This document shows, piece by piece, positions 29,236-39,754 of a DNA stretch of 64,000 nucleotides. This DNA is from CAZCEC01 sp964497615 (GTDB lineage: Bacteria > Chloroflexota > Anaerolineae > Anaerolineales > UBA6663), in contig CAZCEC010000012.1 of assembly GCA_964497615.1 (NCBI GenBank), positions 49,711 to 113,710 on the forward strand, given 5' to 3'. The number at the start of each line of letters is the position of its first letter. The first letter of the stretch is position 1. Both the position numbers and the translations under genes were made by a program. Under the pieces are notes generated by a model. That model was not told the DNA's origin. It worked only from the letters and a program-made list of their open reading frames with translations, and did not search any database.

Positions 29236-32200
29236 CTAAGCGCCCCACAACTCCCGCAGTGCATCTTCGTCCGAGAGGCTGTTCACCTCTCTCACCAGCG
29301 CCGCGTCGGTCTCTTGCGTGTTGGGCGCGGGTGAGGCCGGCGTGGGTGAAAGGCTGGCCGGAACAGCCGGCGCTGCATCGCCTATGACGGCGGCAAGATG
29401 CGCCACCAGCGCCGGCAGCGTTGGATAGTTCCAGATCATCGTCGCCGAAAGCCGCACGCCCAGGCTCAACTCCAGCCGATTGCGCAGCTCGAGCGCCAGC
29501 AGCGAGTCAAAGCCCAGGCGGTCCAGCGCGGCCTCCGGGCCGATGCGGCTGGGTGAAATCCGCAGCACTTCGGCCATTTCCTGGCGCAAGTGCGTTTCCA
29601 GAAGGGTATATCGCTCGCTGGGCGAACTGGCAACCAGCAGAGCCTCCCGCAGCGCGCCGCCTCCCTGCCTTGCCTCGGGGCCCGCCTCGGCGCCGAGGGC
29701 CGACAGCAGGGGCCAGCCTGCTGCCTGCGGGTAGGACTGCCGCCACTGGCGTGCATCAAATGGAAGAATCGCCAGGATCGGGTCCGGCTCGGCCAGCGCC
29801 CAATGCAGGGCGCGCACACCCTGCGCGGGGGCGATGGCCTCAAAGCCGCGCTGGCTCAAGCGGCCAGCGCGCTCCTGCCCGGCCGCCAGTCCAATCTCGG
29901 CCCACGGTCCCCACTGGAGGCTGAGGGCCGGCAAGCCTTGTTCGCGCCGCCAGCGCGCCAGTGCATCCATGAAGGCGTTGCCGGCGGCGTAGCTCGCTTG
30001 CGCGGGCGACCCCAACAGCGCGGCGGCGGACGAGAACAGCACGAACACCTCCACCGGGTGATCCGCCGCCAGCACGTGCAGGTTCCAGCTTCCTGCCAGC
30101 TTAGGGGCGAGCACGCTCTCAAAGCGGCTGGCTGTTTGCTGAAGCATGATGCCGTCGTCCAGCACACCGGCCAGGTGAAAAATGCCGTACAGAGGCGGGC
30201 GGGCGGCCTCGCTCCGGATTGGCGTCGACGGTCGCGGCTCGAAGCGTTCGAAGACCGCCCGCAACTCCTCCAGCGAGGCCACCTCCGCCTGGACAACTTC
30301 CACCACGGCCCCGGTGGCTTCTAGCGCCGCGATATCGGCCTGCGCCTCCGGCGAGGGAGCGCCGCGCCCCAGCAGCACCAGGCGCCGCGCGCCTTGCTCC
30401 ACCAGGTAGGCGGCCACGCGCCGCCCAATGGCCCCCAGTCCTCCGGTAAGCAGGTATGCGCCATCGGCGCGAATGCCAGCGGAACCGCGTTGGCCGCCAG
30501 CGCCTTGGGCCGGCTGAGCCGTGGGCCGCAGCACAACCTTGCCGCTATGCTGGGCCTGCGCCAGGCGACGAAACGCGAGCGCGGCCTCCGCCAGCGGATG
30601 CGTCTCGTAAGGCAGCGGCTGAAGCGTCTGCGCCTCGAACAACGGCAACACTTCGGCCAGCAGTTGGGCCACATACCCCGGGGCCTCCTGAGCCAAACCG
30701 GCCAGGTCCACGACCGAGAAGGAGAGGTTGCGCCGCAGGGCATACAAACCAACCTGGCGATGCGCGGCGATGTCCCGTTTGCCCAGCTCCAAGAACCGGC
30801 CGCGCGGTCGCAGCACTGCCAGCGCCGCAGGGATGGCCTCGCCTGCCAGCGAGTTGAGCACCACATCTACGCCGCCGAGCGCCTGCGCCTCATCAGCGAA
30901 AGCCAGCGTGCGCGAATCAAATACATGCGCGAGACCCAGCTCGCGCAGATAGGCACGGCGCCCCTCGCTGCCAGCGGTGCCAACGATCTCCGCGCCGAGC
31001 CACCGGGCAACTTGCACGGCCGCCAGCCCGGTGCCGCTCGCCGCCGAATGAATGAGCACCCGTTCGCCAGGCCGCACCTGCGCCACATGCTTCAGGGCGT
31101 GGTAGGCAGTGAGGAACGCGATTGGGATAGTGGCAGCCGCGTCCCAATCGAGCAAGGGCGGCTTGCGCGCGGCCAGGGCCGCGGGGGTGACGACAAAGTC
31201 CGCCAGCGCGCCCGGTGCCAAAGCAATGGCGTCGTCCCCAATGCGCAATCCGTCCACGCCCGCGCCAACAGCCGTCACTCGCCCGGCGCACTCGAAGCCC
31301 AATCCGGACTCCGCGCCAAACTGATCGGGGCCGCTGCCCAAGGCTGAGAGCACATCCAGAAAGTTAAGCCCGGCTGCCTCGACCGCGATTTCGATTTCGC
31401 CCGCCGCGGGGCTTCGCCGTTCGGCCCCAACAAGATGCAGGCTATCCAGCAAGCCCGGCTGCCCGGCCACCAGGCAGCGCGGCTGACCAGCCTGCCGGTC
31501 CATGCCATGCGGCCCGTGGCGGGCCGCGGCCGGCCGGTGCGGCAACAGGCGGGCGACCTGCCGCCGCCCGCCCGCCATTCGCACCTCTGTTTCAGGTGAC
31601 CGGGCCAGGCACTCCTGCGCCACAAACCCTGCCTTGCCCGCCTGCTCGCTCGCCGCGAACTCGATGATGGTGCAGCGGAACTCAGGCTGTTCGTGCCCCA
31701 TGGTTCGCCACAGGCCAGAGATGGCAGCCCCGCCCAGCCCTTCGGCCAACGCATACAGCCGCGGCGCCTCGCGCCAACCCGCCCCAGCGAGGGCCTGCGC
31801 CAGGTGCAGCCCGCCGATGACGGCGTCGGCTTGCGCGGCCGCGTCAGCCCCCTGCCCCCAGCCGTAAATAATGCCTTCAGGCGCTCGCTCACCCAGCGTG
31901 CTCACCAATTGCTGGAACTGCTTGGGAGACGCAGGCGACAACTCATAGTGCCTGGCATCCGTCTGAGTGAAGGCAGTCGCGGGCGTTACGACCGTGCACT
32001 GCCCCCCAAGGGCCGCAATCTCATCCACCAGGCCAAACTGCCAGGACCCAGGCTCCATCAGCAACAGCCAGTGTCCCAAGCGGGCCGCGTTCGTACTGGC
32101 CTCCAGCGGCCGCTCCTCCCACGCGAGCCTGTAGAACCATTGGCTGATCGCCTGATCCTCCGGCGGCAGCCTCCGCTCAGCGGCCGCTCGCAGGCGCAGC

Positions 32201-35200
32201 CCCAGCACCAGCGCCACGATCCGCGCCTCCTCATCGAGTAGCAGCAGGTCGCCCTTGATGTCTTCAGTGGCCGTAGCCGCGCCCCGCAGATGGGCGTGGC
32301 AGTACAACGACGCCTGGGGCTGCGGCTGTCTGGCCAGGTAAACGGTCTCCACTGCCACCGGCAGGAAAAGCCGCCCCGCCGTGGCCGCGGCGAAATCACC
32401 CGGCAACGCCGCCGCCAGCGATTGAAAAGCGCCGTCGAGCACGGCCGGATGCAGCCGATATTGGCCCGCGCCATCAATCGGTTCCAGCCGCGCCAACGCC
32501 TCACCCTCGCCGCGCCAGACCTCCGCCAGGCGCTGAAAGGCCGGTCCGTAGTTCAGGCCTCGGTCGGCAAGGTCAGCATAGAGGGTACTGGCTGGCACGG
32601 GCGCGCCAAGCCGCGCCTGCATCTGGACTAAGGGTGCCAGCGGGTGGGGCCACTCCGGCGCGGCAGCCTCCAGCCGGATGAGGCCTTGCGCGTGCCGGGT
32701 CCACCCTGGCCCATCGGCCCCGGCGCTGGCAATGTGCAAGCCGGCTTGGTGCGGTTCCTCGGTGGTGATGACCAACTGCACCGGCGGGGCCGCGCCAGCC
32801 GGCAGCGCCAGGGCCTCGCTGAACACGAGATTGCTCAGTGTGTGAGTCCGCCCGGCGGCATAGTGGGCCGCGCCGGCCAGCGCCATCTCAATGAACCCCG
32901 CCGCGGGAAAGATGACCTGCCCTCGGACCCGATGGTCGTTCAGAAACGGCAGGCGCTGCGCGGACAGGACCCCTTGCCACACCTGCATTGGGCCGGCCGT
33001 TGACAATTCCATCCGCACGGCCAGCATGGGATGGGCCGCCTCCCCACCCGTCAGCGCCGGCCGCGATGGAGGTTCAAACCAATAGCGCTCCCGCTGCCAG
33101 GGGTAATGCGGCAGCGAAAGCACTGGGCGTGGCGCAGGCCACATTGCCGCCCAATCGACTGGGCAGCCATGCACGTGCAGCCGGCCGAGGCCGGCCAGCA
33201 AGGTGCGCGGCTCATCCGTCTCTCGGCGCATTGAAGCCGCCAGCACCGGCGGCTGCCTGTTCCCTTCGCGCGCCGCGCCTATCGCGGCCAGCAACACCGG
33301 GTGCGGGCTTAGCTCGACAAATGCGCACGGCCCGTCTGCTTGCAGCCAGTCCACTACCTTGGCGAACTGAACCGGCTGGCGCAGGTTGCTGAACCAATAC
33401 GCCGCGTCCATCTCTGGCCCCGCCAGCGGCTGGCCGATAACGGTCGAGTGCACTGGCACGTGAACCGCGCGCGGCTGAATGGACGCCAATCTCTGCAACA
33501 GCGCTGCTTGCAGGCCGTCCACCTGCGGGCTGTGCGAGGCCACGTCCACCTTGACGCGCCGGCAAAACACACCCTGCGCCTCTAATTCGGCCAGCACGGC
33601 CTCCACCGCCGCGGGCGACCCGGACAGCACAATGCTGCGCGGGCCATTCACGGCCGCAATGGCCACTTGTGCCTCGCGGCCGGCCAGCCGCGCCCTCGCC
33701 TCGGCCTCGGTCAACTCGACCACCGCCATCAGGCCGCCGCCGCTGATTTCGCGCAGCAACTGGCTGCGGCCGCAGATGACGCGGCACGCATCCTCAAGCG
33801 AGAGCGCGCCGGCGATGTGGGCGGCGGCCACCTCGCCCAGGCTGTGTCCGATGACTACGTCGGGCGTCACGCCGCACGCTCGCCACGCCGCCGCCAGGGC
33901 CACGGACACCGCGAACAGCACTGGCTGGATCACGTCGATCCGTTCAGTCAGCTCTGGCGCGAGGAGCACCTCCATCAAATCCCAATCCACGTAGGCCCGC
34001 AACGCGAGATTAGTCTGCTCCAGCGACTGCCGGAAGGCGGGCTGCGCGTTCAGCAGGCCTCGCGCCATGCCGGGCCACTGCGCGCCTTGGCCTGGGCAGA
34101 CGAAGACCACCTTCACCGCCCGGCCCGAGGCCGCCTCGCCCAGTTCCAGCCGCGCATCGGGCTCACCGGCCAGGAACTTGGCCAACACTTCCCGTGCTTC
34201 GGCCGCGGAACTGGCGACGAGCGCCAGGCGGTGCTCCAGGTGCGTTTGCCGGCGGGCCGCCGTATAGCAAGCCGCCTCAAAGTCCACATCCAACTCAAGC
34301 CAGGATCGCCACCGGCCAGCGACATCGCGCAACGCTTCCGATGTTCGCGCTGATAGCAGCAGCAGGCGGGCTTCGCTGCGGATGCGTTGTGTTTGCGCGG
34401 GCGCCTCGATCAATGGGGCGGCGGCCTCTTCGGCGGACGGGTGGACAGCCGCACGTGGTCGCGCCTCGCTCTCAGCCCCCAACACCACATGGGCATTTGT
34501 GCCCCCAAAACCGAAGGAGCTTACGCCCGCATTCGGCCGCTGGCCCGGCGGCGGCCACGCCTCAAGCTGGGTCTGCACCCGCAGCGGCAGCGTCTCGAAG
34601 GGGATATGCGGGTTCGGCGTCTCAAAGTGCAGGCTGGGCGGCATTTGGCCCCGATGAATGGCCTGCGCCACCTTAATCAGCCCGGCGACGCCAGCCGCGG
34701 CCTCCAAGTGGCCCACATTCGTCTTGACTGAGCCAATCCGCAGCGGCGGCAGCGCGCTGGAATAGCCGTCATCCTCTTGCCGGACCGCCGCGAGCGCCTT
34801 GGCCTCAATCGGATCGCCCAACAAGGTGCCGGTGCCGTGCGCCTCAACGTAGGCCACGTCCACTGGCCGCACGCCGGCTTCCCGATAGGCCGCGCGCAGC
34901 ACGTCTTCCTGCGAGCGGGGATTGGGCGCCATCAGCCCGTTAGTGCGCCCGTCCTGGTTCACGGCGCTCCCTAGGATCACAGCGTAGATCCGGTCGCCAT
35001 CCGCCTGGGCCTGCGCCAAGGGCTTGAGCACCACCACGCCCACGCCCTCGCCGCGCACGTAGCCATCGGCCCGCGCGTCAAAGGCCTTGCACCGGCCGTC
35101 GGCCGCCATGGCCCCAGCCTCGTTGAAGTTGACCGTGACCGCCGGCGACAGGATGAGATTGGCCCCTGCAGCCACCGCCACCTTCGCCTCGCCGGCACAC

Positions 35201-36051
35201 AGACTGCGGCAGGCCATATGCACCGCCACCAGCGACGACGAGCAAGCCGTATCCACCGCCACGCTTGGGCCGCGCCAGTCGAAGTAATAGCTCAGCCGGT
35301 TGGCCGCGATGCTGAGGGCGCTGCCGGTGCCGGAGTAGCTGTTGATCTGATCCAGCCGGCCCATCTGCGCCTGGCCATATTCGCTGCTGGAAATGCCCAC
35401 ATACACCCCCACCGCCTGCCCGGCCAGGCTGGCGGTGGGCAGGCCCGCGTCCGCCAGGGCCTCCCAGGTCACTTCCAGCAGCAGGCGCTGCTGCGGATCA
35501 AGGTGCACGGCCTCGCGGCCTGAGATGCCGAAGAAGGCGGCATCGAACTCATCCACGCGTTCCAGGAAGCCCCCCCACGCCGGCAGCGGCTTTTTGCCCG
35601 CCAACTCGGCCGCGGTTTGCTCAGCGTCCCAGCGCCCGGCTGGCGCGCGGCTGATGCAGTCTCGTCCCTCCACCAGCGCCTGCCAGAATGCCTCCACATC
35701 CGCCGCGCCAGGGAAACGCGCCCCCAGGCCAACAATGGCAATTGGCTCATTGCCGAGCGGAAGGGCTGGACTGTCAACGACTGGATGGGGCTTTGGCGCG
35801 CCGTCCTGCGCCAGGTGTTCAGACAGCGCGCGGATGGACGGGTACTCATACAGCAGGACGGGCGACAGCGTCCGGCCCAGCCACTCTTCCAGGTCGCCCG
35901 ACAGCATGACGACCTCGCGCGAGGCCAGGCCCAGACTCTCGAAGGGCGCGGCGGGGTCCACCGCAGCGGGGTTCAGTCCGTACTCCTCCGCCAGGCGGCC
36001 GATGATCCAGGCCTCAATGCTGGCGGCCGTCACGGGGCTGCGGCTTGCCAT
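29236..36051 (-). CDS. PKS1: ACP-KS-AT-DH-ER-KR-ACP, first fully reducing module
   Basis: First extension module, 2271 aa, overlapping the FAAL gene end by 22 bases. Domains by residue: loading ACP 10-82 with candidate phosphopantetheine Ser44 (LGLAS); KS 101-525 with Cys270 in DTACSSS, EAHGTGT and KTNVGH; AT 648-965 with Ser737 in GHSLGE and VASH (methylmalonyl-like); DH 1005-1290 with His1040 in HRVRGQVIFP and Asp1206; ER 1510-1842 with the HSAASGTGLAAVQVA nucleotide loop; KR 1866-2050 with TGGLGAIG, LDD and QASYAAGNAF; ACP 2155-2220 with Ser2183. All reductive sites are present, so a saturated unit is expected. The extra N-terminal ACP directly after an FAAL is the standard arrangement for starting a chain from a free fatty acid. 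Confidence 0.95.
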   Translation of the reverse strand: MASRSPVTAASIEAWIIGRLAEEYGLNPAAVDPAAPFESLGLASREVVMLSGDLEEWLGRTLSPVLLYEYPSIRALSEHLAQDGAPKPHPVVDSPALPLGNEPIAIVGLGARFPGAADVEAFWQALVEGRDCISRAPAGRWDAEQTAAELAGKKPLPAWGGFLERVDEFDAAFFGISGREAVHLDPQQRLLLEVTWEALADAGLPTASLAGQAVGVYVGISSSEYGQAQMGRLDQINSYSGTGSALSIAANRLSYYFDWRGPSVAVDTACSSSLVAVHMACRSLCAGEAKVAVAAGANLILSPAVTVNFNEAGAMAADGRCKAFDARADGYVRGEGVGVVVLKPLAQAQADGDRIYAVILGSAVNQDGRTNGLMAPNPRSQEDVLRAAYREAGVRPVDVAYVEAHGTGTLLGDPIEAKALAAVRQEDDGYSSALPPLRIGSVKTNVGHLEAAAGVAGLIKVAQAIHRGQMPPSLHFETPNPHIPFETLPLRVQTQLEAWPPPGQRPNAGVSSFGFGGTNAHVVLGAESEARPRAAVHPSAEEAAAPLIEAPAQTQRIRSEARLLLLSARTSEALRDVAGRWRSWLELDVDFEAACYTAARRQTHLEHRLALVASSAAEAREVLAKFLAGEPDARLELGEAASGRAVKVVFVCPGQGAQWPGMARGLLNAQPAFRQSLEQTNLALRAYVDWDLMEVLLAPELTERIDVIQPVLFAVSVALAAAWRACGVTPDVVIGHSLGEVAAAHIAGALSLEDACRVICGRSQLLREISGGGLMAVVELTEAEARARLAGREAQVAIAAVNGPRSIVLSGSPAAVEAVLAELEAQGVFCRRVKVDVASHSPQVDGLQAALLQRLASIQPRAVHVPVHSTVIGQPLAGPEMDAAYWFSNLRQPVQFAKVVDWLQADGPCAFVELSPHPVLLAAIGAAREGNRQPPVLAASMRRETDEPRTLLAGLGRLHVHGCPVDWAAMWPAPRPVLSLPHYPWQRERYWFEPPSRPALTGGEAAHPMLAVRMELSTAGPMQVWQGVLSAQRLPFLNDHRVRGQVIFPAAGFIEMALAGAAHYAAGRTHTLSNLVFSEALALPAGAAPPVQLVITTEEPHQAGLHIASAGADGPGWTRHAQGLIRLEAAAPEWPHPLAPLVQMQARLGAPVPASTLYADLADRGLNYGPAFQRLAEVWRGEGEALARLEPIDGAGQYRLHPAVLDGAFQSLAAALPGDFAAATAGRLFLPVAVETVYLARQPQPQASLYCHAHLRGAATATEDIKGDLLLLDEEARIVALVLGLRLRAAAERRLPPEDQAISQWFYRLAWEERPLEASTNAARLGHWLLLMEPGSWQFGLVDEIAALGGQCTVVTPATAFTQTDARHYELSPASPKQFQQLVSTLGERAPEGIIYGWGQGADAAAQADAVIGGLHLAQALAGAGWREAPRLYALAEGLGGAAISGLWRTMGHEQPEFRCTIIEFAASEQAGKAGFVAQECLARSPETEVRMAGGRRQVARLLPHRPAAARHGPHGMDRQAGQPRCLVAGQPGLLDSLHLVGAERRSPAAGEIEIAVEAAGLNFLDVLSALGSGPDQFGAESGLGFECAGRVTAVGAGVDGLRIGDDAIALAPGALADFVVTPAALAARKPPLLDWDAAATIPIAFLTAYHALKHVAQVRPGERVLIHSAASGTGLAAVQVARWLGAEIVGTAGSEGRRAYLRELGLAHVFDSRTLAFADEAQALGGVDVVLNSLAGEAIPAALAVLRPRGRFLELGKRDIAAHRQVGLYALRRNLSFSVVDLAGLAQEAPGYVAQLLAEVLPLFEAQTLQPLPYETHPLAEAALAFRRLAQAQHSGKVVLRPTAQPAQGAGGQRGSAGIRADGAYLLTGGLGAIGRRVAAYLVEQGARRLVLLGRGAPSPEAQADIAALEATGAVVEVVQAEVASLEELRAVFERFEPRPSTPIRSEAARPPLYGIFHLAGVLDDGIMLQQTASRFESVLAPKLAGSWNLHVLAADHPVEVFVLFSSAAALLGSPAQASYAAGNAFMDALARWRREQGLPALSLQWGPWAEIGLAAGQERAGRLSQRGFEAIAPAQGVRALHWALAEPDPILAILPFDARQWRQSYPQAAGWPLLSALGAEAGPEARQGGGALREALLVASSPSERYTLLETHLRQEMAEVLRISPSRIGPEAALDRLGFDSLLALELRNRLELSLGVRLSATMIWNYPTLPALVAHLAAVIGDAAPAVPASLSPTPASPAPNTQETDAALVREVNSLSDEDALRELWGA

Positions 36052-37757
36052 CGCTCGAGCGTGTTGGAGAGATAGGCCGCGCGGCAGGCTCGCCGTTGGA
36101 TCTTGCCGCTGGAGGTCTTGAGGATGGTCCGCGCTCGGATAAAGGCGACCTCGTCCACCCGCAGGCCATGCTGCGCCGCCACCGAACTGCGAATGGCCTG
36201 CGCCATTTCGTCCGGGTTGGCGCGGCCGTCAGCCAGGCCGGCGGCGTGAACTTCAGCCACCACGACGACTTGCTCCCGGCCGTCGCGGTCCACTGAAAAA
36301 GCCGCGGTGCAGCCGGGGCGCATCGCCGGGTGGGCGTCTTCCACCGTGCGCTCCAAGTCCTGGGGGTAGTGGTTGCTGCCGTCCACAATAATCAAGTCTT
36401 TGATCCGGCCGGCGATGTAAAGCTGGCCCGCATGGACAAAGCCCAGGTCGCCCGTTCGCAGGAACGGCCCGTCATCCGTATCGGTCAGCCGCACCTCAAA
36501 GGTCGCTGCCGTCTCTTCCGGGTTGCGCCAGTATCCCGCGGCCACGTGCTCGCCAGCGATCCAAATCTCGCCCACCTCGTCGGCGGCAGCGGGCCGCCGG
36601 GTCTCAGGCTGGACGATGCGGACCACCTGGCGGCCCAGATTGGTTGAGCCGCAAGCGACGAGGGTGCGCGCCGCCTGGCCCGGCACGGCCGGCGCAACGC
36701 GCTGCTGCTCAAAGGCCGCTGCGTCAACAGTGAGGGTTTGGGGCGGCTGCCGCCGGTTCAGCGAGACGAGCAGAGTGGCTTCGGCCAGACCGTAGCCCGG
36801 GCGCATCGCCTCGCCGCGAAACCCGTACGGCGCAAACGCCTCCGTGAAGGCGCGAACGGTATCGGGCCGCACCGGTTCGGCGGCATTGGCCGCGACATGC
36901 CAGTTGCTCAAGTTCAGCCCCTGGCAAGCCTCCGGGCTGGCCTTCCGCGCTGCCAAGGCATAGGCGAAGTCCGGCGCGGCGCCGTAATGGCCGCCATAGC
37001 GCGAGACGGCGCGCAGCCAGCGCAGCGGCCGCTGCAAGAACGCCACTGGCGGGATCAACACCGAGCGGCCGCCAAGACGAATCGGCAACAGCACCTGCGT
37101 CAGCAGGCCCATGTCGTGAAAGAAGGGCAGCCAGCCAACGCCCACGGCGCCGCGCTCCAGCTCGATGGCCTCCACCAGCATCGCGCAGTTGGTGGACAGA
37201 TTCCCGTGCGTCACCATGACCCCACGCGGAGAGCCAGTGGAGCCGGAGGTGTATTGCAGGAACGCCAGCGTGTCCCGCTCCAGCACCGGCTGGCGCCAGC
37301 GATCGGCCCATTCAGGTTCGATGGTATCAGTGGCGAGCCAGCGCAAACCAGTGAACTCAGGATTATGAGCCGTCCATTGATCCACCAACGGCAGGAACTC
37401 GGCTGTCGTCAGGATCGTCTGCGTAGCGGCATCCTGCATGACGCGCCGGATTCGCAGCAGATGGCGCTTCTGCAGCGGCTCTGGGATGGGCACGGCGATG
37501 ACCCCGGCGTAGAGACACCCCAGAAAGGTCGTGACGAAAGCCAGACTGGTGGGAAAGATCAAGACAGCGCGGTCGCCGGGCCGCAGCTCGTCCTGGAGGC
37601 GGCCGGCGATGGCGCGCGCTCGCCGGTCCACCTCGCGAAACGTTAGATGCGCTTCCTGCTCAGTCCCATCGGCCAGCAGGGTATATGCCACCGCTTCGCC
37701 CAACTGCTCGGCGTTGGATTGAGTCAACTCCACCAGATTCGCCAGTGCGGGAGGCAT
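36030..37757 (-). CDS. Fatty-acyl-AMP ligase (FAAL), chain-loading enzyme
   Basis: Adenylate-forming enzyme of about 575 aa, the normal FAAL length. It activates a free fatty acid with ATP and would pass the acyl group to the ACP at the start of PKS1. Visible motifs: YTSGSTGSPRGVMVTH (phosphate loop), GWLPFFHDMGL, and GGHYGAAPDFAYALA, which together are typical of FAALs rather than acyl-CoA ligases; then RTGDLGF and GRIKDLIIVDGSNHYPQD near the C-terminus. ATG 37757 begins one base after the K2 stop. An in-frame GTG at 37775 would overlap K2 by 17 bases and cannot be excluded. Neither has a clear ribosome-binding site, so translation is probably coupled to K2. This packing ties the UbiB-like kinases to polyketide initiation. 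Confidence 0.93.
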   Translation of the reverse strand: MPPALANLVELTQSNAEQLGEAVAYTLLADGTEQEAHLTFREVDRRARAIAGRLQDELRPGDRAVLIFPTSLAFVTTFLGCLYAGVIAVPIPEPLQKRHLLRIRRVMQDAATQTILTTAEFLPLVDQWTAHNPEFTGLRWLATDTIEPEWADRWRQPVLERDTLAFLQYTSGSTGSPRGVMVTHGNLSTNCAMLVEAIELERGAVGVGWLPFFHDMGLLTQVLLPIRLGGRSVLIPPVAFLQRPLRWLRAVSRYGGHYGAAPDFAYALAARKASPEACQGLNLSNWHVAANAAEPVRPDTVRAFTEAFAPYGFRGEAMRPGYGLAEATLLVSLNRRQPPQTLTVDAAAFEQQRVAPAVPGQAARTLVACGSTNLGRQVVRIVQPETRRPAAADEVGEIWIAGEHVAAGYWRNPEETAATFEVRLTDTDDGPFLRTGDLGFVHAGQLYIAGRIKDLIIVDGSNHYPQDLERTVEDAHPAMRPGCTAAFSVDRDGREQVVVVAEVHAAGLADGRANPDEMAQAIRSSVAAQHGLRVDEVAFIRARTILKTSSGKIQRRACRAAYLSNTLERWQAAAP

Positions 37758-37758
37758 G

Positions 37759-39711
37759 TCAGTTGCGCGCGTCACGTTCGCGCAGCCGGAACATGATGTG
37801 CCGGATGTTGAGAATGACGATGCCGGCTACAACGGCCAGATACAGGGGGTGGCGGAAGACGATGGCAAAAGTATCAACCAGGCTGGTCGTTCCCGTACCC
37901 AGGGCGCTGCCAACGGATACCACTAGCGCCGACAGCCAGGTAAAGAAGATAATGCGCACGACCATACGCGCCAGCACCGCGGCGCCAAAAGCCCATTTGT
38001 CCACCACCGAACTAAAATGCAGCACCGGCGACGAGACCATCTGCTGCGCGCGGCTGAGGATTTCCTCGCCCGTCTCGGCCATCTCCTCCAGCCGCAGAAA
38101 GAAGTTGTCGCCGGTGCCGGCTTCGATGCGCTTGACCCAGCGCTTGCGGGCAAAGCGCGCCCGGTCATCCATGAACCGGGCATATTCCACATACCGGTCA
38201 ATCGCGCCATTCAGGCGCAGCACCAGGGTGTCGTAAAGCAGCGTGGCGCGGATCATTCGCAGGGTGTGCAGATTCATGGCCAGGTTATGGGCGCGCGCCA
38301 CGCGAATCATGGCGATCCACTGCTTGGCGGAGGTGCGTTCCCACCACTCGGTGTATTCCGGCTTGACGTCAAAGGTGTACAGCACCCGCACCGATTCGGC
38401 CTCGGCTTCGCGCATGAGGGCGGCCAGGTCGATGGGCGGAAACGGCTCCAGCAGTTTCAGGATGGCGCGGGCCATGCCGCTGATATCGTGTTTTTGCAGC
38501 GAGAGCACCACCCGCTCCAGTGCGGCGCGCTGTTCGTCATTGAAGGAGCCGCATGAACCAAAGTCAACAAAGATCAGCGTGTTCCCTGGGCCGACAACAA
38601 TATTGGCCGGGTGCGGGTCGGCATGAAAGAAGAGATTCTCGTCCATGCTCCAAAAGGCCGACCACAGTATGCGCTCAGCCACCACCTTGGGGTCTATCTG
38701 CATCTGCCGCAGCAGGCCCTGCCCCTCGGCGTGATTGTTCTCGACAGCCGCGATCACCTCCCACAGCCACACGCCCGTCACAAACTCCTGGACGATCATG
38801 GCCTCGCCGCTGTACTCGAAATAGACCTGCGGGGCCGTCAGGAAGTCCTTGCCGCACTTCTGGCTGTTCGTGCGGAAGATGTCCTGAAACCGCGCCTCCC
38901 GCCGAAAGTCCAGTTCTTCGAGCAGGGTTTCCTGGAACTCGCGCCGCAGGTTACCGGTGAATCCGGGGCGCACCAGGGTCAGGAACTCGACCAGATCGGA
39001 GATCCAGTCAATCACCTGAAAATCCGCCAGGAAGGTCTCGCCGATGCCGGGCCGCCGGATTTTCACGGCCACCTTGGTGCCATCCCGCAGATAGGCCTGA
39101 TAGACGCACGCAATCGAAGCCGAGCCGATCGGTTCAGGGTCGAAGACCGCGAAAATCTCATCCCAGCGCTTGCCAGTCGTGGCTTCGATCGTCTTCAGCG
39201 CGTATTCGGTTGGGAAGGGGACCATGCGGTCCAGCATCTTGGACAGCTCGACGCCATACTCCCAAGGCACCAGGTCAATCCGCATCGCCACCTGCTGCCC
39301 GATCTTGACGAACGTGCCGCCGATGCGCTCCAGCCCGCGCCGCAGCCGGGCCGCCCGGCGCTCCAGGGTGTCGCGCTTGCGCAGCCGATCCCACAAATCG
39401 CCCAGGACTACCGCGAGGATAAGAAACAGCCACTTGCCCAGCCGGCCGATCGACCGCAGCGCGCTCCGCTTGAAGACCGGGATGCCCGGGGACAGCGCGG
39501 CTGGGCCGGCCTCGGCGGACGCGATGATGCGGGGCCGTTGGGGCATGGGGCCGATGACCTCGGCCTGGCTGATGGGGAAGTCCGTTGCCTCCGCTGGTGG
39601 GGCGACCGCCGAACCCAGGCGCGCCGGCTCGCCGCCGGTCTGCCAACGGCGCACACCCTGTTCCACTGCCGGGCGCACACTGCGCCCTGTCCTGCGTGAC
39701 TGCTCTACCAT
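37759..39711 (-). CDS. K2: UbiB/ABC1 (AarF) family protein with complete kinase motifs
   Basis: 650 aa member of the ABC1/UbiB/COQ8 atypical kinase family, whose known members bind ATP and support membrane-lipid (ubiquinone) biosynthesis. All family hallmarks are present: KIGQ at 136-139, the nucleotide loop GSASIACVYQA near 196, VAVKIRRP with Lys217, EELD at 265-268, HADPHPAN at 363-370 and DFG at 383-385. About 75 residues of low-complexity N-terminus precede the fold. A hydrophobic stretch lies near 92-105 and two probable membrane helices near the C-terminus, ending in HIMFRLRERD. It starts at ATG 39711, 43 bases after the pseudokinase K1, and its stop abuts the FAAL. Closest relative in the window is K2' at 53382-55292. 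It is not ubiB by context: no quinone gene is nearby. Substrate unknown. Confidence 0.9.
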   Translation of the reverse strand: MVEQSRRTGRSVRPAVEQGVRRWQTGGEPARLGSAVAPPAEATDFPISQAEVIGPMPQRPRIIASAEAGPAALSPGIPVFKRSALRSIGRLGKWLFLILAVVLGDLWDRLRKRDTLERRAARLRRGLERIGGTFVKIGQQVAMRIDLVPWEYGVELSKMLDRMVPFPTEYALKTIEATTGKRWDEIFAVFDPEPIGSASIACVYQAYLRDGTKVAVKIRRPGIGETFLADFQVIDWISDLVEFLTLVRPGFTGNLRREFQETLLEELDFRREARFQDIFRTNSQKCGKDFLTAPQVYFEYSGEAMIVQEFVTGVWLWEVIAAVENNHAEGQGLLRQMQIDPKVVAERILWSAFWSMDENLFFHADPHPANIVVGPGNTLIFVDFGSCGSFNDEQRAALERVVLSLQKHDISGMARAILKLLEPFPPIDLAALMREAEAESVRVLYTFDVKPEYTEWWERTSAKQWIAMIRVARAHNLAMNLHTLRMIRATLLYDTLVLRLNGAIDRYVEYARFMDDRARFARKRWVKRIEAGTGDNFFLRLEEMAETGEEILSRAQQMVSSPVLHFSSVVDKWAFGAAVLARMVVRIIFFTWLSALVVSVGSALGTGTTSLVDTFAIVFRHPLYLAVVAGIVILNIRHIMFRLRERDARN

Positions 39712-39754
39712 TCCACTGTACCTATCGCCTGGCAGCTAAGCGCTGCGCCGGCCG